Source: JAOUEA01 sp963821925 (lineage in GTDB: Bacteria > Actinomycetota > UBA4738 > HRBIN12). From it: a stretch of 64,000 bases of DNA. Both the position numbers and the translations under genes were made by a program. The stretch is from positions 248,001-312,000 of the forward strand of contig CAWGFO010000001.1 of the NCBI GenBank assembly GCA_963821925.1. The letters run 5' to 3'. This document shows positions 41,101 to 50,489 of this stretch, in pieces. The notes below the pieces were generated by a model that worked only from the letters and a program-made list of their open reading frames with translations, searched no databases and was not told the DNA's origin. The first letter of the stretch is position 1. Each line of letters opens with the position of its first letter.

Positions 41101-44100
41101 TGCGTGGTGATCGTGGGCGAGTTCTTGCCGACCACGACGAGCTCGGAGTCACACGCGCTCGTCTTGCCGTTGTTGTTGTCGTCGCCCGAGTAGACGGCCC
41201 AGAAGTAGTAGGTGCCGGCCGAGGAGAACGTGGTGGTGTCGGACTTCACGCCCAGCGCCTTGGAGCCGAGGTCGGTCGCGCCGGCCACGGAGCACTGGTC
41301 GTCGCCCTTCTCGACGTAGAACTGGACCGTGCCGCCGGCGTCGGAGGTCTCGCCCTGGAGGTCGGCGGTGTCGTAGGCCACGGTGCCGATCGCCACGGTC
41401 GCGCCGTTGGCGATGTTCGAGTCGTCGGCGTTGTCCTTGACCTGCGTGGTGATCGTGGGCGAGTTCTTGCCGACCACGACGAGCTCGGAGTCACACGCGC
41501 TCGTCTTGCCGTTGTTGTTGTCGTCGCCCGAGTAGACGGCCCAGAAGTAGTAGGTGCCGGCCGAGGAGAACGTGGTGGTGTCGGACTTCACGCCCAGCGC
41601 CTTGGAGCCGAGGTCGGTCGCGCCGGCCACGGAGCACTGGTCGTCGCCCTTCTCGACGTAGAACTGGACCGTGCCGCCGGCGTCGGAGGTCTCGCCCTGG
41701 AGGTCGGCGGTGTCGTAGGCCACGGTGCCGATCGCCACGGTCGCGCCGTTGGCGATGTTCGAGTCGTCGGCGTTGTCCTTGACCTGCGTGGTGATCGTGG
41801 GCGAGTTCTTGTCGACGATCACCGTCTCGGAGCTACAGTCACTCGTGGATCCCGAGTTGTTGTCGTCGCCCGAGTAGACGGCCCAGAAGTAGTAGGTGCC
41901 GGCCGAGGTGAACGTGAAGGTGCTCGGACGACGTGCCCAGCGCCTTGGAGCCGAGGTTCGGTCGCGCCGGCCACGGAGCAGCTGGCGTCGCCCTTCTCGA
42001 CGTAGAACTGGACCGTGCCGCCGGTGGCTCCGCCGATGGTCGCGGTGTCGTACGCCACGGTGCCGATCGAAACGTGTGCCCCGTTCGCGATGTTGGTGTC
42101 GTTATCGGTTGCGACGGTTCCGTTCGTGTTCTTGACCTGCGTCAGGGTGTCGGGAGCGTTCTTGTCGACCACGACGAGCTCGGAGTCGCACGCACTGGTT
42201 TGGGTCGTGTTGTTAGTGTCGCCCGAGTAGACGGCCCAGAAGTAGTAGGTGCCGGCCGAGGTGAAGGTGTAAGTGACTCGGACGAGGTGCCCAGCGCCTT
42301 CGAGCCGAGGTTCGGTGGCGCCGACTCGTCGAGCAGCTGGCGTCGCCCTTCTCGACGTAGAACTGGACCGTGCCGGTCGGGCTCGATCCGCCGGTAACCG
42401 ACGCGGTGTCGTAAGCGATCGTGCCGATCGAGACGTTGCTGCCGTTCGCGATGTTCGTGTCGTTATCCGGTCGCGACGGTCCCGTTCGTGTTCTTGACCT
42501 GCGTGCTGATCGAGGGGTTGGCCTTATCGACGATCGACGGACTCCGACTTGCAGGTCGACGTCTTGCCGTCGTTGTTCGAATCGCCGGAGTAGATGGCCC
42601 AGAACTCATAGATGCCGCGGCGTTGAGCGCTCCGGTGGCGTCGGAACTGGGAAGCGATGCCGTTCGAGCACGTTCTTAGCTCCGAGCGACGGCACCGAGT
42701 CGCACAGGTGAAGGCGTCGTCCTGCCGCCTGCGTCATCGGACCCGAGTAGAAGTACTGGACCGTGCCACCGGCCGTCGCGGTAGCTCCCGTCAGCGTGGC
42801 CGTGTCGTAGAGCGACGTACCGCAACGGGACGCTAGCGCCGTCAGCAACGGTCGGCGTCGTTGCTCGCGCGCTTGACCTGCGTGGTGATCCCCGGTGAGT
42901 TCTTGATCTTGTTGTGGAAGACGCACGTCGCGTTCGTTGCCGTCGTGCCGCCGACAACCGACGCGGTCGCGGTGCTTCCGCTGAACGTGCAGTTGGTGCC
43001 GCTACCGGAGGCGAACACGTAACCAGTGACGGTGTTGGTTTCCGTGATCGTGTACTGGGCGGCGGGGGCCGGGAGGTCAAGGAACTGGACGGAGTCACCG
43101 CCGGACACCGGACACTTCGGCAGGGTTTCGTTGTTCGGGTTCGGAGAGATGTTGAAGCACCACTGATCGGCAGTCGCAGTGCCGGAATCGACCACCTTCT
43201 GCGCCGTGATGTAGGGAAGCTCGATGATCGCGCCGGGGTTGATGGACCGGTTCTTCGCCGAGTCCTTGATCCGCATAGCGAGGCTGGAGCCAGGGTAGTT
43301 GCCGGCGCTGTTACCGGCCCCCACGATCGCGACGGGGGACTCGTTCGGACGGATGTCGCTGGCCTTGGCCAGGTGACCGGACCAAAGGACGTATCGGGGA
43401 GAGCTCGAGGTGACGTTCACACTAACCTGCGTCTCGCGCTGTCCGGCTCCACAGCCGCCCTGACCGCCGACCTCGGTGACGCTGTTGAACGTAAGGTTGA
43501 CGCCGCTCATCACGCCATTCGGAAGCGGTTCCGTGTCCGAGATCGTGCCGCCCGCCACAGCCGCATAGTCCTTGTTGAACGTGTCAAGGAAGAGGTAGCC
43601 GCGAGTAGTGCCGTTGCTGTAGTCGCGGCAGACAGAGAACGTAATCGGGTTGTCGCTGGTCGGGGTGTTTGCCGGGATCGTGAGCCGGAAGGGGACGGCG
43701 TCCCCTTCCTTGTAGACAGAGTTGGTAGAGCCGAGGTTCCCGGTGATCCACTCAGGACTCGCGTCGGTCTCCCATTGCTCGAGTTGGAAGTTGCTATCGA
43801 TCGGCGTGTCGGTGAACGTCGTAGTCGCGGTGGCGCCCGAGCTTCCCGTCGCAAGCACGGTGTACGTCGCGACGAAGTTGGCGGAGATTCCGAACGAGTA
43901 CTCGAGGTAGCCGCTACCGTCGGCGATCGGATCGTCGGGCGCGCTGTCGTGCGTCCATGCCTTGTCGAGGCTGTCGTCAACGTAGATGTTGACGATCTCG
44001 CCGGCCTGCCAGCCCTCGCCGATCAGCTTCACCTGGTCGCCGGGCGCGTAGTCCGGGAACTCACTCCGGATCGTCGGCGTGTGGCACCTCCTGCGCATCC

Positions 44101-44202
44101 GCGAACGGCGTCGCGAACGTCGCGATGATCATGAACAAGGAAAGCGCCGCACCTACGGTGCGACGCAGCGAAGGATCCTCTTGCGGGGGACTTGCGACTC
44201 AT
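38158..44202 (-). CDS. Giant secreted repeat protein with about 12 Ig-like domains (frameshifts)
   Basis: Read from ATG 44202 (GGGAG upstream), a signal peptide (TVGAALSLFMIIATFATPFADA) leads into an N-terminal region with PDYAPGDQVKLIGEGW (Ig-like), a middle domain and a SpaA-like TITETNTVTGYVF segment near 43040. About twelve Ig-like repeats of 114-120 residues follow. Each contains IGTVAYDTA, GTVQFYVEKGD, DLGSKALG, GTYYFWAVYSGD and a terminal Cys. The C-terminal domain has PGTLGFWRNWRNHY, a G-F-W-x-N motif common in surface proteins, and ends PLIINPGC. The total is roughly 2,000 residues. At least ten frame changes are needed, some compensating. No sortase motif is seen. It is probably a cell-surface or adhesive protein. 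Confidence 0.8.
39759..41812. repeat. Six near-identical 342-bp tandem repeats
   Basis: The landmark TTGCCGACCACGACGAGC recurs every 342 bp near 40100, 40440, 40780, 41125 and 41465. The units between 39759 and 41812 are almost identical at the DNA level, apart from a few single-base indels near 40330-40395, 40535-40595 and 40670-40735. Each unit encodes one 114-residue Ig-like domain on the minus strand. The flanking units (38700-39759 and 41812-42900) are diverged copies of 340-370 bp with an extra NTNGTVATDN insertion. This indicates recent amplification in the centre of the array. Confidence 0.95.
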
Positions 44203-44368
44203 TCCCGACTCCCTTTCAACCTGACCTCATCCGTTTGAGGGATGTTCCCATCCCCTAATCGGGGGATGACCCTACGTTGCTCAGCGTACCAACGGACCAT
44301 CGGCCGCATGGGGCTTGGAGGATAGGCCGTTAGTCTCGAAAGTTATCCACACCGGCGACGACATATGG

Positions 44369-44388
44369 AGTGTCAGTTTGGTGACACT
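44369..44388. promoter_or_regulatory. Crp/Fnr-like dyad
   Basis: AGTGTCA-GTTTGG-TGACACT has 7-bp perfect arms and a 6-bp spacer, the geometry of Crp/Fnr-family operators. It lies about 170 bp upstream of the giant repeat protein start and 10 bp beyond the stop of a Crp-family gene. It could equally act as a weak terminator for that gene. Confidence 0.4.
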
Positions 44389-44398
44389 TCGGAGAACA

Positions 44399-45070
44399 TC
44401 AGCGCAACGGGCGATCGAGGCGGGCGCGGTGCGCGAGGCGCACCGGATCCAGGATCGTGACCCCGCCGCGAGACAGACGGAGCGCGCCGCGCTCTTCTTC
44501 TTCTCGCAGCACCTTGTTGGCCGTCGGTCTGGTGGTGGCCGCCAGGCTCGCGATGTCGAGCTGCGTCAGCGGCACCGGGCCCGCACCGTCGTCGAGCGAC
44601 GCGACGAACAGGAGCGCCCGGAGCACGCGCAGGTCCGCCGGGACCGCGAGCAGCTCGACGAGTCGCACGCGGGTGTTCTCCGCCTTCGTCACGACCGCCG
44701 ACAGCAGCGCGTCGACGAGGTCGGGCGAGTCGTGGAGCACCGCGCGCAGGTCGTCGCGTTCGATCGCGATCGTCGCCCCGCCGGCGAGCGACGTGACCGA
44801 GCTCGTGCGTCGCCCCTCCGCGGTGAACACCGCGAACTCGCCGAAGACGTCGCCGGTCGCGAGCACGTTGATGATCAGCGACCGCCCGGCCGTCGTGCTC
44901 GTCCGCACGGCGAACAGCCCCCGCTCGATCAGGTGGATCGTGTCGCCGATGTCGCCCTCGTGGAAGACGACCTCGCCCCGCCCGAACGTGCGGGAGCGGG
45001 CGCGGAGCGATCCGCCTCTCGTGAGCTCGATCAGGTGCGTGAAGAGCTCACCGGCCGTCGGCGACGACAT
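44399..45070 (-). CDS. Crp/Fnr-family transcriptional regulator
   Basis: The 223-residue regulator has the cNMP-binding beta-roll (FGRGEVVFHEGDIGDTIHLIERG), the cassette ATGDVFGEFAVFTAEGRRTSSV, where GEFA-x10-R-x-SS resembles the cAMP phosphate pocket, a dimerisation helix and a C-terminal winged helix. The recognition region is LTQLDIASLAATTRPTANKVL. This pocket is better conserved than in the Crp-type protein at 1127, so cyclic nucleotide control is plausible. A Crp-like dyad lies just after its stop, in front of the repeat protein gene, which is a possible target. It is divergent from the MazG-like gene. Confidence 0.9.
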   Translation of the reverse strand: MSSPTAGELFTHLIELTRGGSLRARSRTFGRGEVVFHEGDIGDTIHLIERGLFAVRTSTTAGRSLIINVLATGDVFGEFAVFTAEGRRTSSVTSLAGGATIAIERDDLRAVLHDSPDLVDALLSAVVTKAENTRVRLVELLAVPADLRVLRALLFVASLDDGAGPVPLTQLDIASLAATTRPTANKVLREEEERGALRLSRGGVTILDPVRLAHRARLDRPLR

Positions 45071-45149
45071 AGCTCATGCGCGAGTTTGAGCACGGTTGCG
45101 CTCCCGACGCAACGCTCGCCGTCCGGATCACTCCTCTTACACTCCCCCC

Positions 45150-45437
45150 ATGGACCTCGCCGACCTGCAGACCACGATCCGCGACACCTATCTCTCGCGC
45201 GACGCCGAGCGCGGGCGTGACGCGACCTTCCGCTGGATGACCGAGGAGGTCGGCGAGCTCGCGAAGGCACTGCGGACCGGCGACCGCGCGAACCTCGAGC
45301 ACGAGTTCGGCGACGTCCTCGCGTGGCTCATCTCGCTCGCGAACATCGAGGGCGTCGACCTGGAGACCGCGATCGCGCGCTACGCCGACGGCTGCCCGCG
45401 GTGCGGCTCGAAGCCCTGCGGGTGCGCGTTCCCATGA
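45150..45437 (+). CDS. MazG-like nucleotide pyrophosphohydrolase with Cys-rich tail
   Basis: This small (95 aa) all-helical MazG-type protein has the metal-binding EE-x2-E motif in MTEEVGELAKAL and the E-x2-D partner in LEHEFGDVLAWLISLAN. Family members hydrolyse non-canonical or excess NTPs to NMP and pyrophosphate. The C-terminal tail CPRCGSKPCGC looks like a small zinc knuckle and is an addition to the core. The start at 45150 is preferred over 45096 because it begins the first helix properly. Its stop overlaps the start of the acetyltransferase by ATGA (45434-45437), so the two form an operon. Confidence 0.88.
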   Translation: MDLADLQTTIRDTYLSRDAERGRDATFRWMTEEVGELAKALRTGDRANLEHEFGDVLAWLISLANIEGVDLETAIARYADGCPRCGSKPCGCAFP

Positions 45438-46622
45438 CGATCGTCGCGCCCGGCGAGGACCAGCGCGTCGCGATCGCCGAGGTGCTCGCGACCTCGTTGA
45501 ACTTCTCGCGAGAGCGCTGCCGTGGCACGTGCGGGGCTCCTGCCGCTCGACGACCTGCGCGTCGCGATCGAGGACGGCGAGGTCGTGGCGGTCGCGGGCG
45601 AGTTCCGACTTCGACCAGTGGTTCGGCGGACGGCCGATCGGCTGCTCAGGGATCTGGGGCGTGGCGACGCTTCCCGAGCATCGGGCGGGCGGGCTCGCGA
45701 CCGCGTGTATCCGCGCGCTGCTCGACCGCGCGCGCGAGCGCGACATGCCGCTCACCGCGCTCTTCCCGGCGGTCCTCACCCCGTACCGACGGATGGGCTA
45801 CGAGATCGCGGGGGTGTTCATCCGGCACCGGGTTCCGCTCGACGCGCTGCCGCCGGGCGACGACACGCTCCCCGGCGTCGAGCTCGCCGACATGGCCCGC
45901 GATGTCGGCGAGATCCGTGCGGCGTTCCATGAGTGGGTCGCGACGTCGACCGGCCCCGTCGAGCCTGTCACCGACGCCCATTGGATAGACCGCGTCGCCC
46001 CGCCCTCCGACGACGACACCGGGCGCACGGTCGTGGTCCGCGAGGACGACCGCATCACCGGCGTCGCGTCGTTCACGCGGGAGACCGAACCGGGGCACGA
46101 CGTCGTGTTCGGGATCGACTGTCGCACGCTCTTCGCGGTCACGCCCACGGCGCAGCGTGCGCTGTGGTCGTACTTCCGCGGGTACCGGGGACTCGGTACC
46201 TGGCTGCAATGGGTCGGGCCGCCGAACGATCCGATCGCCCTCGGCTCGATCGACGCGTTCATCGAGCGGCCGTACCGCTACGACTGGATGCTCCGCCTGC
46301 TCGACGTGCCGGCGGCGCTCGAAGCGCGCGGCTACCCGGCGATCGACGCCGAGGCCACGTTCGCCGTCGACGACGCGATGTATCCCGACAACGCGGGAGC
46401 GTGGCACGTGTCGGTCTCCGGTGGCCGAGCGCTCGGTCGAGCGGCGTCGATGGCCACGACCGTCCGGCGTTGACGATCGGCGTCCTCTCCTCGATGTTCA
46501 GCGGATACCTCCGCGCGCACGACGCTGTTCGCCTCGGCTACCTCGACGCCGACGACCCCGCGGTCGATGCGCTCGCCGCGATCTTCGACGGCCCCGATCC
46601 CTGGTCGCCGTTCTTCTTCTGA
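45434..46622 (+). CDS. Eis-like GNAT acetyltransferase (three frameshifts)
   Basis: The pieces MTIVAPGEDQRVAIAEVLATS, LLPLDDLRVAIEDGEVVAVAGEF, WFGGRPIGCSGIWGVATLPE onwards and ALTIGVLSSMFSG...DPWSPFFF lie in three frames but join in order. Switches fall near 45517, 45605 and 46430-46465. The result is a roughly 395-residue Eis-type protein with an N-terminal GNAT domain, a second GNAT-like domain and an SCP2-like C-terminal domain ending in a phenylalanine whose carboxylate is catalytic in mycobacterial Eis. Acetyl-CoA binding is seen in LPEHRAGGLATACI. Eis acetylates aminoglycosides and other amines; the substrate here is unknown. The end overlaps the next gene in TGATG. Confidence 0.82.
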
Positions 46623-47116
46623 TGGGCGCCGACGACGTCGACGTCCGGTTCGCTCGGCCCGAGGACTGGCCCGCGGTCGCCGCGCTGCTCGTGGAGCTGG
46701 GGCGCGGCGTCGCGGAGGGGACGGCCGACGACCCGACCCACCGCCAGGCGTTCGCGGGACACCTCCGCCGGATCGGGAACGTGACGCTCGTCGCGGAGAC
46801 CGGCGGCGAGGTCGTCGGCGTCGTCGACATGGAGTACCACCAGCGCCTGGGCGACCACCGCCCGCAGGCCCGCGTGAACGACGTGGTCGTCACGGAGGGA
46901 GCCCGGGGCCTGGGCGTCGGCACGGCGCTGCTCCGGGCCGCCGAGGATCTCGCGCGCAAGCGGGGGTGCTTCCGGATGGCGCTCGTGACGGCCGCCTGGC
47001 GCGAGGCGACGCTCTCCTTCTACAAGAAGGAAGGTTGGAGCGAGTACGGCACCTGGTTCGTGAAGCCGCTCACGCCCGACGTCACGCCCGGCGGCCAACC
47101 GGTCGACGACAACTAG
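46622..47116 (+). CDS. GNAT family N-acetyltransferase
   Basis: This 164-aa GNAT acetyltransferase contains the acetyl-CoA binding motif A as VNDVVVTEGARGLGVGTALL (Q/R-x2-G-x-G/A type), followed by the A-x-x-x-G-C segment DLARKRGCFRMALVT and the motif B segment ATLSFYKKEGW. It starts in the TGATG overlap with the Eis-like gene and so is the third gene of the MazG-like/Eis-like/GNAT operon. The acetylated substrate is unknown. The N-terminal part (VRFARPEDWPAVAALLVELG) is typical of the family. Confidence 0.9.
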   Translation: MGADDVDVRFARPEDWPAVAALLVELGRGVAEGTADDPTHRQAFAGHLRRIGNVTLVAETGGEVVGVVDMEYHQRLGDHRPQARVNDVVVTEGARGLGVGTALLRAAEDLARKRGCFRMALVTAAWREATLSFYKKEGWSEYGTWFVKPLTPDVTPGGQPVDDN

Positions 47117-47140
47117 ATCTTGCTTCCGGACGGCCGCGGG

Positions 47141-48475
47141 TCAGCCGTAGACGACCACGTCGTCGTAGTTGATCGTCAGGGTCTCGGCGGCACCGCTGCC
47201 GATCTGCACGCGACCCACCGGCGTGGTCCCCGTGTTCGCGCCCACGCGCCCAGGATCTTCGCCCCGTTCAGGTAGAGATCCCAGGTCCCGGTGGCCCCGA
47301 CCCAGCCGCAGATCTTGATCTTGTTCCAGCCGACCGGGAGCACGGCCCTCGTGTCTCGGGTCGCGCCCGACACGTCCGATCGGATCAGCAGCGATCCGCT
47401 GCTGCTCAGCACGATCCTGGCGATGCCGTCGTCCCGTCGCCGTCCTCAATCGCATCAGACCGACCGAGCCCGAGGCAGCGGTCACGCTGAGCGAGAACCT
47501 GACGCACACGGCGTCGTACGAGGCACCGAGGTCCCGGACCGCCCAGGCCGCCGCGTTCGCGGGGTTCGCGCGGGCGCTCGGGGGGGCCGCACCGCCGGCG
47601 GAGCCGTCGATCGTGAGGTTCCTCACCGTGGTCCAGTTCGAGAACGTGCCGGAGTTGAAATGGTCGCGGAACACGCGCTCGCTGGGCGGAGGCGGAGGCG
47701 GAGGCGGCGGAGGCGGAGGGGCCACCTCCGGCACTTCGATCTTGATGTAGTCGAGGTCGCCCGTGAAGTAGTCACACGAGATCGTCTCCTGATCGCACTC
47801 GAGCTTCCCGGCGATCGAGATCGGGCGCGGGTTGGAGATCGTTCCGGTGCGTCCGTTCGCCGTTGCGACCAGGGTGCCGTCGATCGTCAGCGTGAGCTGG
47901 CTGCCCATGCGCTCGCAGCGTGCCGTGTGCCACTCCCCGTCGTTCAGCGGCGTGCCGGAGTTCACTTCCTTGCGGAGGAAGTTCCCGGAATCGTCCACGC
48001 CCCGGAACACGCAGGTGAGGATCCCCCCCGGGTTCTCGATCTTGAAGTAGCCGCCCTTCGCTCCTCCCTGACCCTTCTGCACGATGTTGCCGAACGGCTG
48101 GGTCGTGCGGTAGCGGAGGGTGACCGCGTAGTCGCCGGCCCCCGGGTTCAGCCGGTCGTCGGACGCCTGGACGACGCGCTCGGGCTTGGCCGGAGGCAGC
48201 GTGGGGCTGGCGAATGGCCATCGATACCCGGTGGCGCCGTCGTACGTCGCCCCGGTGATCACCGCGCTCCCGATCAGGCCGTCGATGCCGTTGCCACTGC
48301 TGTCGAGCATGACCGTCGAGCCGGACGGCTCGTTCATCTCCCAGTCGACGATCGTCCGAGTGGCCGCCGCCCGGGCAGGTGTCGTCGTGGCCACGAGGAG
48401 CGAACCGGTCATCACGCACGACAGGAGAACGCTCGCCATCGCGCGCGCGGCTACGGCGGCATGCTTGTGGCTCAC
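47141..48475 (-). CDS. Secreted LamG-like protein with polyproline linker (two compensating frameshifts)
   Basis: This 444-codon secreted protein has a signal peptide ending TTPARAAA, a first LamG/concanavalin-like domain (about residues 38-250), a run of twelve prolines and a second beta-sandwich domain. The first domain includes DWEMNEPSGSTVMLDSSGNG and DGEWHTARCERMGSQLTLTIDG, the classic LamG strand pattern. Between about 47250 and 47430 the frame as written is nonsense. The neighbouring frame gives a good LamG continuation, SSSGSLLIRSDVSG and WNKIKICGWVGATGTWDLYLNG, so two compensating indels are present. A carbohydrate- or surface-binding role is likely; no catalytic residues are recognised. 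Confidence 0.75.
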   Translation of the reverse strand: MSHKHAAVAARAMASVLLSCVMTGSLLVATTTPARAAATRTIVDWEMNEPSGSTVMLDSSGNGIDGLIGSAVITGATYDGATGYRWPFASPTLPPAKPERVVQASDDRLNPGAGDYAVTLRYRTTQPFGNIVQKGQGGAKGGYFKIENPGGILTCVFRGVDDSGNFLRKEVNSGTPLNDGEWHTARCERMGSQLTLTIDGTLVATANGRTGTISNPRPISIAGKLECDQETISCDYFTGDLDYIKIEVPEVAPPPPPPPPPPPPSERVFRDHFNSGTFSNWTTVRNLTIDGSAGGAAPPSARANPANAAAWAVRDLGASYDAVCVRFSLSVTAASGSVGLMRLRTATGRRHRQDRAEQQRIAADPIGRVGRDPRHEGRAPGRLEQDQDLRLGRGHRDLGSLPERGEDPGRVGANTGTTPVGRVQIGSGAAETLTINYDDVVVYG

Positions 48476-48590
48476 TCAGCGACCTCCGACATGAGGGGTA
48501 GGGGACGGCCGAAGGGTAGGGACGCTTCTAGACCGAACGCAATCGGACCAAAGACCTAGACGACCGTGCTTCCGGTGCCGTCCCGCCGGT

Positions 48591-48983
48591 TCAGTGGCCG
48601 GTGAGCCGCCGCGCCACGACCGGGAGCATCTTCACCGCGATCGTGGGCTGGGCGTCCAGCAGCAGCTCGAACACGTGGCGCTCGATCGCGAGGCATCGCA
48701 CGTCGGTCCGCGCGCGCACGCGAGCGTTCCGGGGCGAGTCGGTGAGGAGCGCGACCTCGCCGAAGAAGTCCCCCGGACCGAGTTCCACCGCCGTGCCGTC
48801 AGGCAGGTCGACCTCGACGGTCCCTTCCTCGATCACGAACAATCCGGTTCCGGGCTGTCCGACCTCGGCGAGCACCCGACCGGCGGGCGCCTCGAAATCG
48901 GTCGCGAGCCGCGCGATCACGTCGAGCCCGTCGTCGTCGATCTCCGCGAAGATCGGGATCCGCTTCAGCGTCTGGATATCCAC
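48591..48983 (-). CDS. Stand-alone cyclic nucleotide-binding domain protein
   Basis: This 130-residue protein consists of a single cNMP-binding domain. It starts QTLKRIPIFAEIDDDGLDVIA (entry helix), has LGPGDFFGEVALLTDSPRNARVRA as the phosphate-binding cassette with G-E and R-N-A, and lacks any DNA-binding or catalytic domain. The start is GTG 48983. It follows the DUF1622 membrane protein gene by one base, so both are on one transcript. A nucleotide-responsive control of that membrane protein is conceivable from the pairing but not shown. It resembles the protein at 532-954. Confidence 0.85.
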   Translation of the reverse strand: MDIQTLKRIPIFAEIDDDGLDVIARLATDFEAPAGRVLAEVGQPGTGLFVIEEGTVEVDLPDGTAVELGPGDFFGEVALLTDSPRNARVRARTDVRCLAIERHVFELLLDAQPTIAVKMLPVVARRLTGH

Positions 48984-48984
48984 G

Positions 48985-49353
48985 TCAGGCCTCCACGTCC
49001 TTCTCGGCCTTGCGCCGCCATGGGGCGACCCCGTCGACCTCCACGTCGATCGCGAAGCTCAGGAGCACCCGCACCACGACGATCACTCCGAGCCCGAGCG
49101 CGCTCTGCAGCGTCGGCTCGACCACGATCGTGCGCACGATGTCCGCGATCACCAGCACCTCGAGGCCGAGCAGGATCGCCCGGCCGAGCGAATCCCGGAG
49201 ATCCTTGAACGCGGCGAGGTGCTCCGTGCCGCGCAGGAGCTCGCGCCCGTAGCCCACGAACGCGAGCACGCTCCCGAGGATCAGGATCGCGACGCCGACG
49301 AGCTCGAACGCCCTTACCGCGTCGGACATCACCTCGGAGTACGAGAGGTCCAT
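48985..49353 (-). CDS. DUF1622 family membrane protein
   Basis: This 122-aa integral membrane protein has three hydrophobic segments (around residues 14-34, 60-78 and 84-104). The charged loop GYGRELLRGTEHLAAFKDLRDSLGRAILLGLEVL and the following DIVRTI match the DUF1622 family as I know it, in which a basic amphipathic loop separates two membrane helices. Function is unknown. It lies one base upstream of the cNMP-binding domain gene on the same transcript and 31 bp from the end of the asd gene. Confidence 0.82.
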   Translation of the reverse strand: MDLSYSEVMSDAVRAFELVGVAILILGSVLAFVGYGRELLRGTEHLAAFKDLRDSLGRAILLGLEVLVIADIVRTIVVEPTLQSALGLGVIVVVRVLLSFAIDVEVDGVAPWRRKAEKDVEA

Positions 49354-49384
49354 GCCGGAACCCTACCGCCGCGAGGCGGCGACT

Positions 49385-50407
49385 TCAGGCGAAGAGGTAC
49401 TCGGCGATCTGCACCGCGTTCAGCGCCGCGCCCTTGCGCAGGTTGTCGGCGCAGCTGAACAGGGCGAGCGCGTCGTCGCGCCCGGGCACCTGCCGGATCC
49501 GCCCGACCAGGGCGCCGTCGCCTCCGGCCGCATCGAGCGGGCTCGGATAGATGCCGTTCGCGGGGTCGTCCCACAGCTCGACGCCCGGCGCCGCCGCGAT
49601 CGCCTCGCGCGCCTCGGCCACCGAGATCGGCCGGTCGAACTCGCAGAGCAGCGAGGCGCCGTGGCCCGCGATCACCGGTACCCGGACGCTCGTCGCCACG
49701 ACCGGAAGATCGGGCAGGCCGAGGATCTTCCGCGGCTCGGCCATCATCTTCGACTCCTCGCCGGTGAAGCCGTCCTCCTCGAACTCCCCGATCTTCGCGA
49801 CCACGTTGTAGGCGATCGTCTTGCCGAAGGTGGGGCCCGTTGGAAGGGCCTCGTGCACCGGGTGGGCCAGCGACTCCTCGTCACCGCGGAGCTTCTCGAC
49901 CTGCTCGAGCAGCTCGCTCACCCCCGTGTGCCCCGCCCCGCTCACCGACTGGTACGAGGAGAGCACGAGCGAGCGGAGACCGGCCACACGGTGCAGCGGG
50001 GCGACCGCGAGCACCGCGGTGATCGTCGTGCAGTTGGGGACCGCGATGATGCGCGGCGAGCCCTCGAGCGCTTCGGGGTTCACCTCGGGGATCGAGAGCG
50101 GCACCCCGGGATCCATCCGGAACGCCGACGAGTTGTCGATGCAGACGGTCCCCCCCTCGGCCGCGCCCGGGATGAACGCCCGCGAGACGGAGGCGCCGGC
50201 GCTGACGAGCGCGACGTCGACGCCGCGCAGCAGGTCGAGCGAGAGCTCGCGGACGGTCCAGTCCTCGTCGCGGAACCGGACCGTGCGGCCCGCGCTCCGC
50301 GCCGATGACAACGGGATCAGCTCGTCGACCGGGAACGACCGTTCCTCGAGGGTGCGGGTCATCTCCCGGCCGACCGCTCCGGTGGCTCCGATCACGGCGA
50401 CGCGCAT
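49385..50407 (-). CDS. asd: Aspartate-semialdehyde dehydrogenase
   Basis: The enzyme reduces aspartyl-4-phosphate to aspartate semialdehyde for lysine, threonine, methionine and diaminopimelate synthesis. The 340-residue protein has the NADP motif VIGATGAVGREM (residues 5-16), IDNSSAFRMD, the catalytic cysteine in VPNCTTITAV (near residue 130), the acid-binding SYQSVSGAGH and the histidine in RVPVIAGHGASL. Length and motifs are complete. It is downstream of the aspartate kinase gene on the same strand but separated by about 590 bp that hold a nucleotidyltransferase gene on the other strand. The usual lysC-asd operon is thus interrupted. Confidence 0.95.
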   Translation of the reverse strand: MRVAVIGATGAVGREMTRTLEERSFPVDELIPLSSARSAGRTVRFRDEDWTVRELSLDLLRGVDVALVSAGASVSRAFIPGAAEGGTVCIDNSSAFRMDPGVPLSIPEVNPEALEGSPRIIAVPNCTTITAVLAVAPLHRVAGLRSLVLSSYQSVSGAGHTGVSELLEQVEKLRGDEESLAHPVHEALPTGPTFGKTIAYNVVAKIGEFEEDGFTGEESKMMAEPRKILGLPDLPVVATSVRVPVIAGHGASLLCEFDRPISVAEAREAIAAAPGVELWDDPANGIYPSPLDAAGGDGALVGRIRQVPGRDDALALFSCADNLRKGAALNAVQIAEYLFA

Positions 50408-50489
50408 GGTCGTTCCAGCCTAGCAGCGGGGTTCCGCGCGACCGGGAACCGCGTTGCTCACCGTTGGAACCGGGTGCGATGCTCGCCCG

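Noticed and set aside
39759..41812. Possible CRISPR-like or minisatellite array
   Set aside because: Units are 342 bp with no short direct repeat/spacer pattern, and they encode a clean protein domain in one frame.
40698..42005. Long plus-strand open frame over the 342-bp repeats
   Set aside because: It repeats only because the minus-strand Ig-like units repeat. It has no ribosome-binding site and no protein-like domain.
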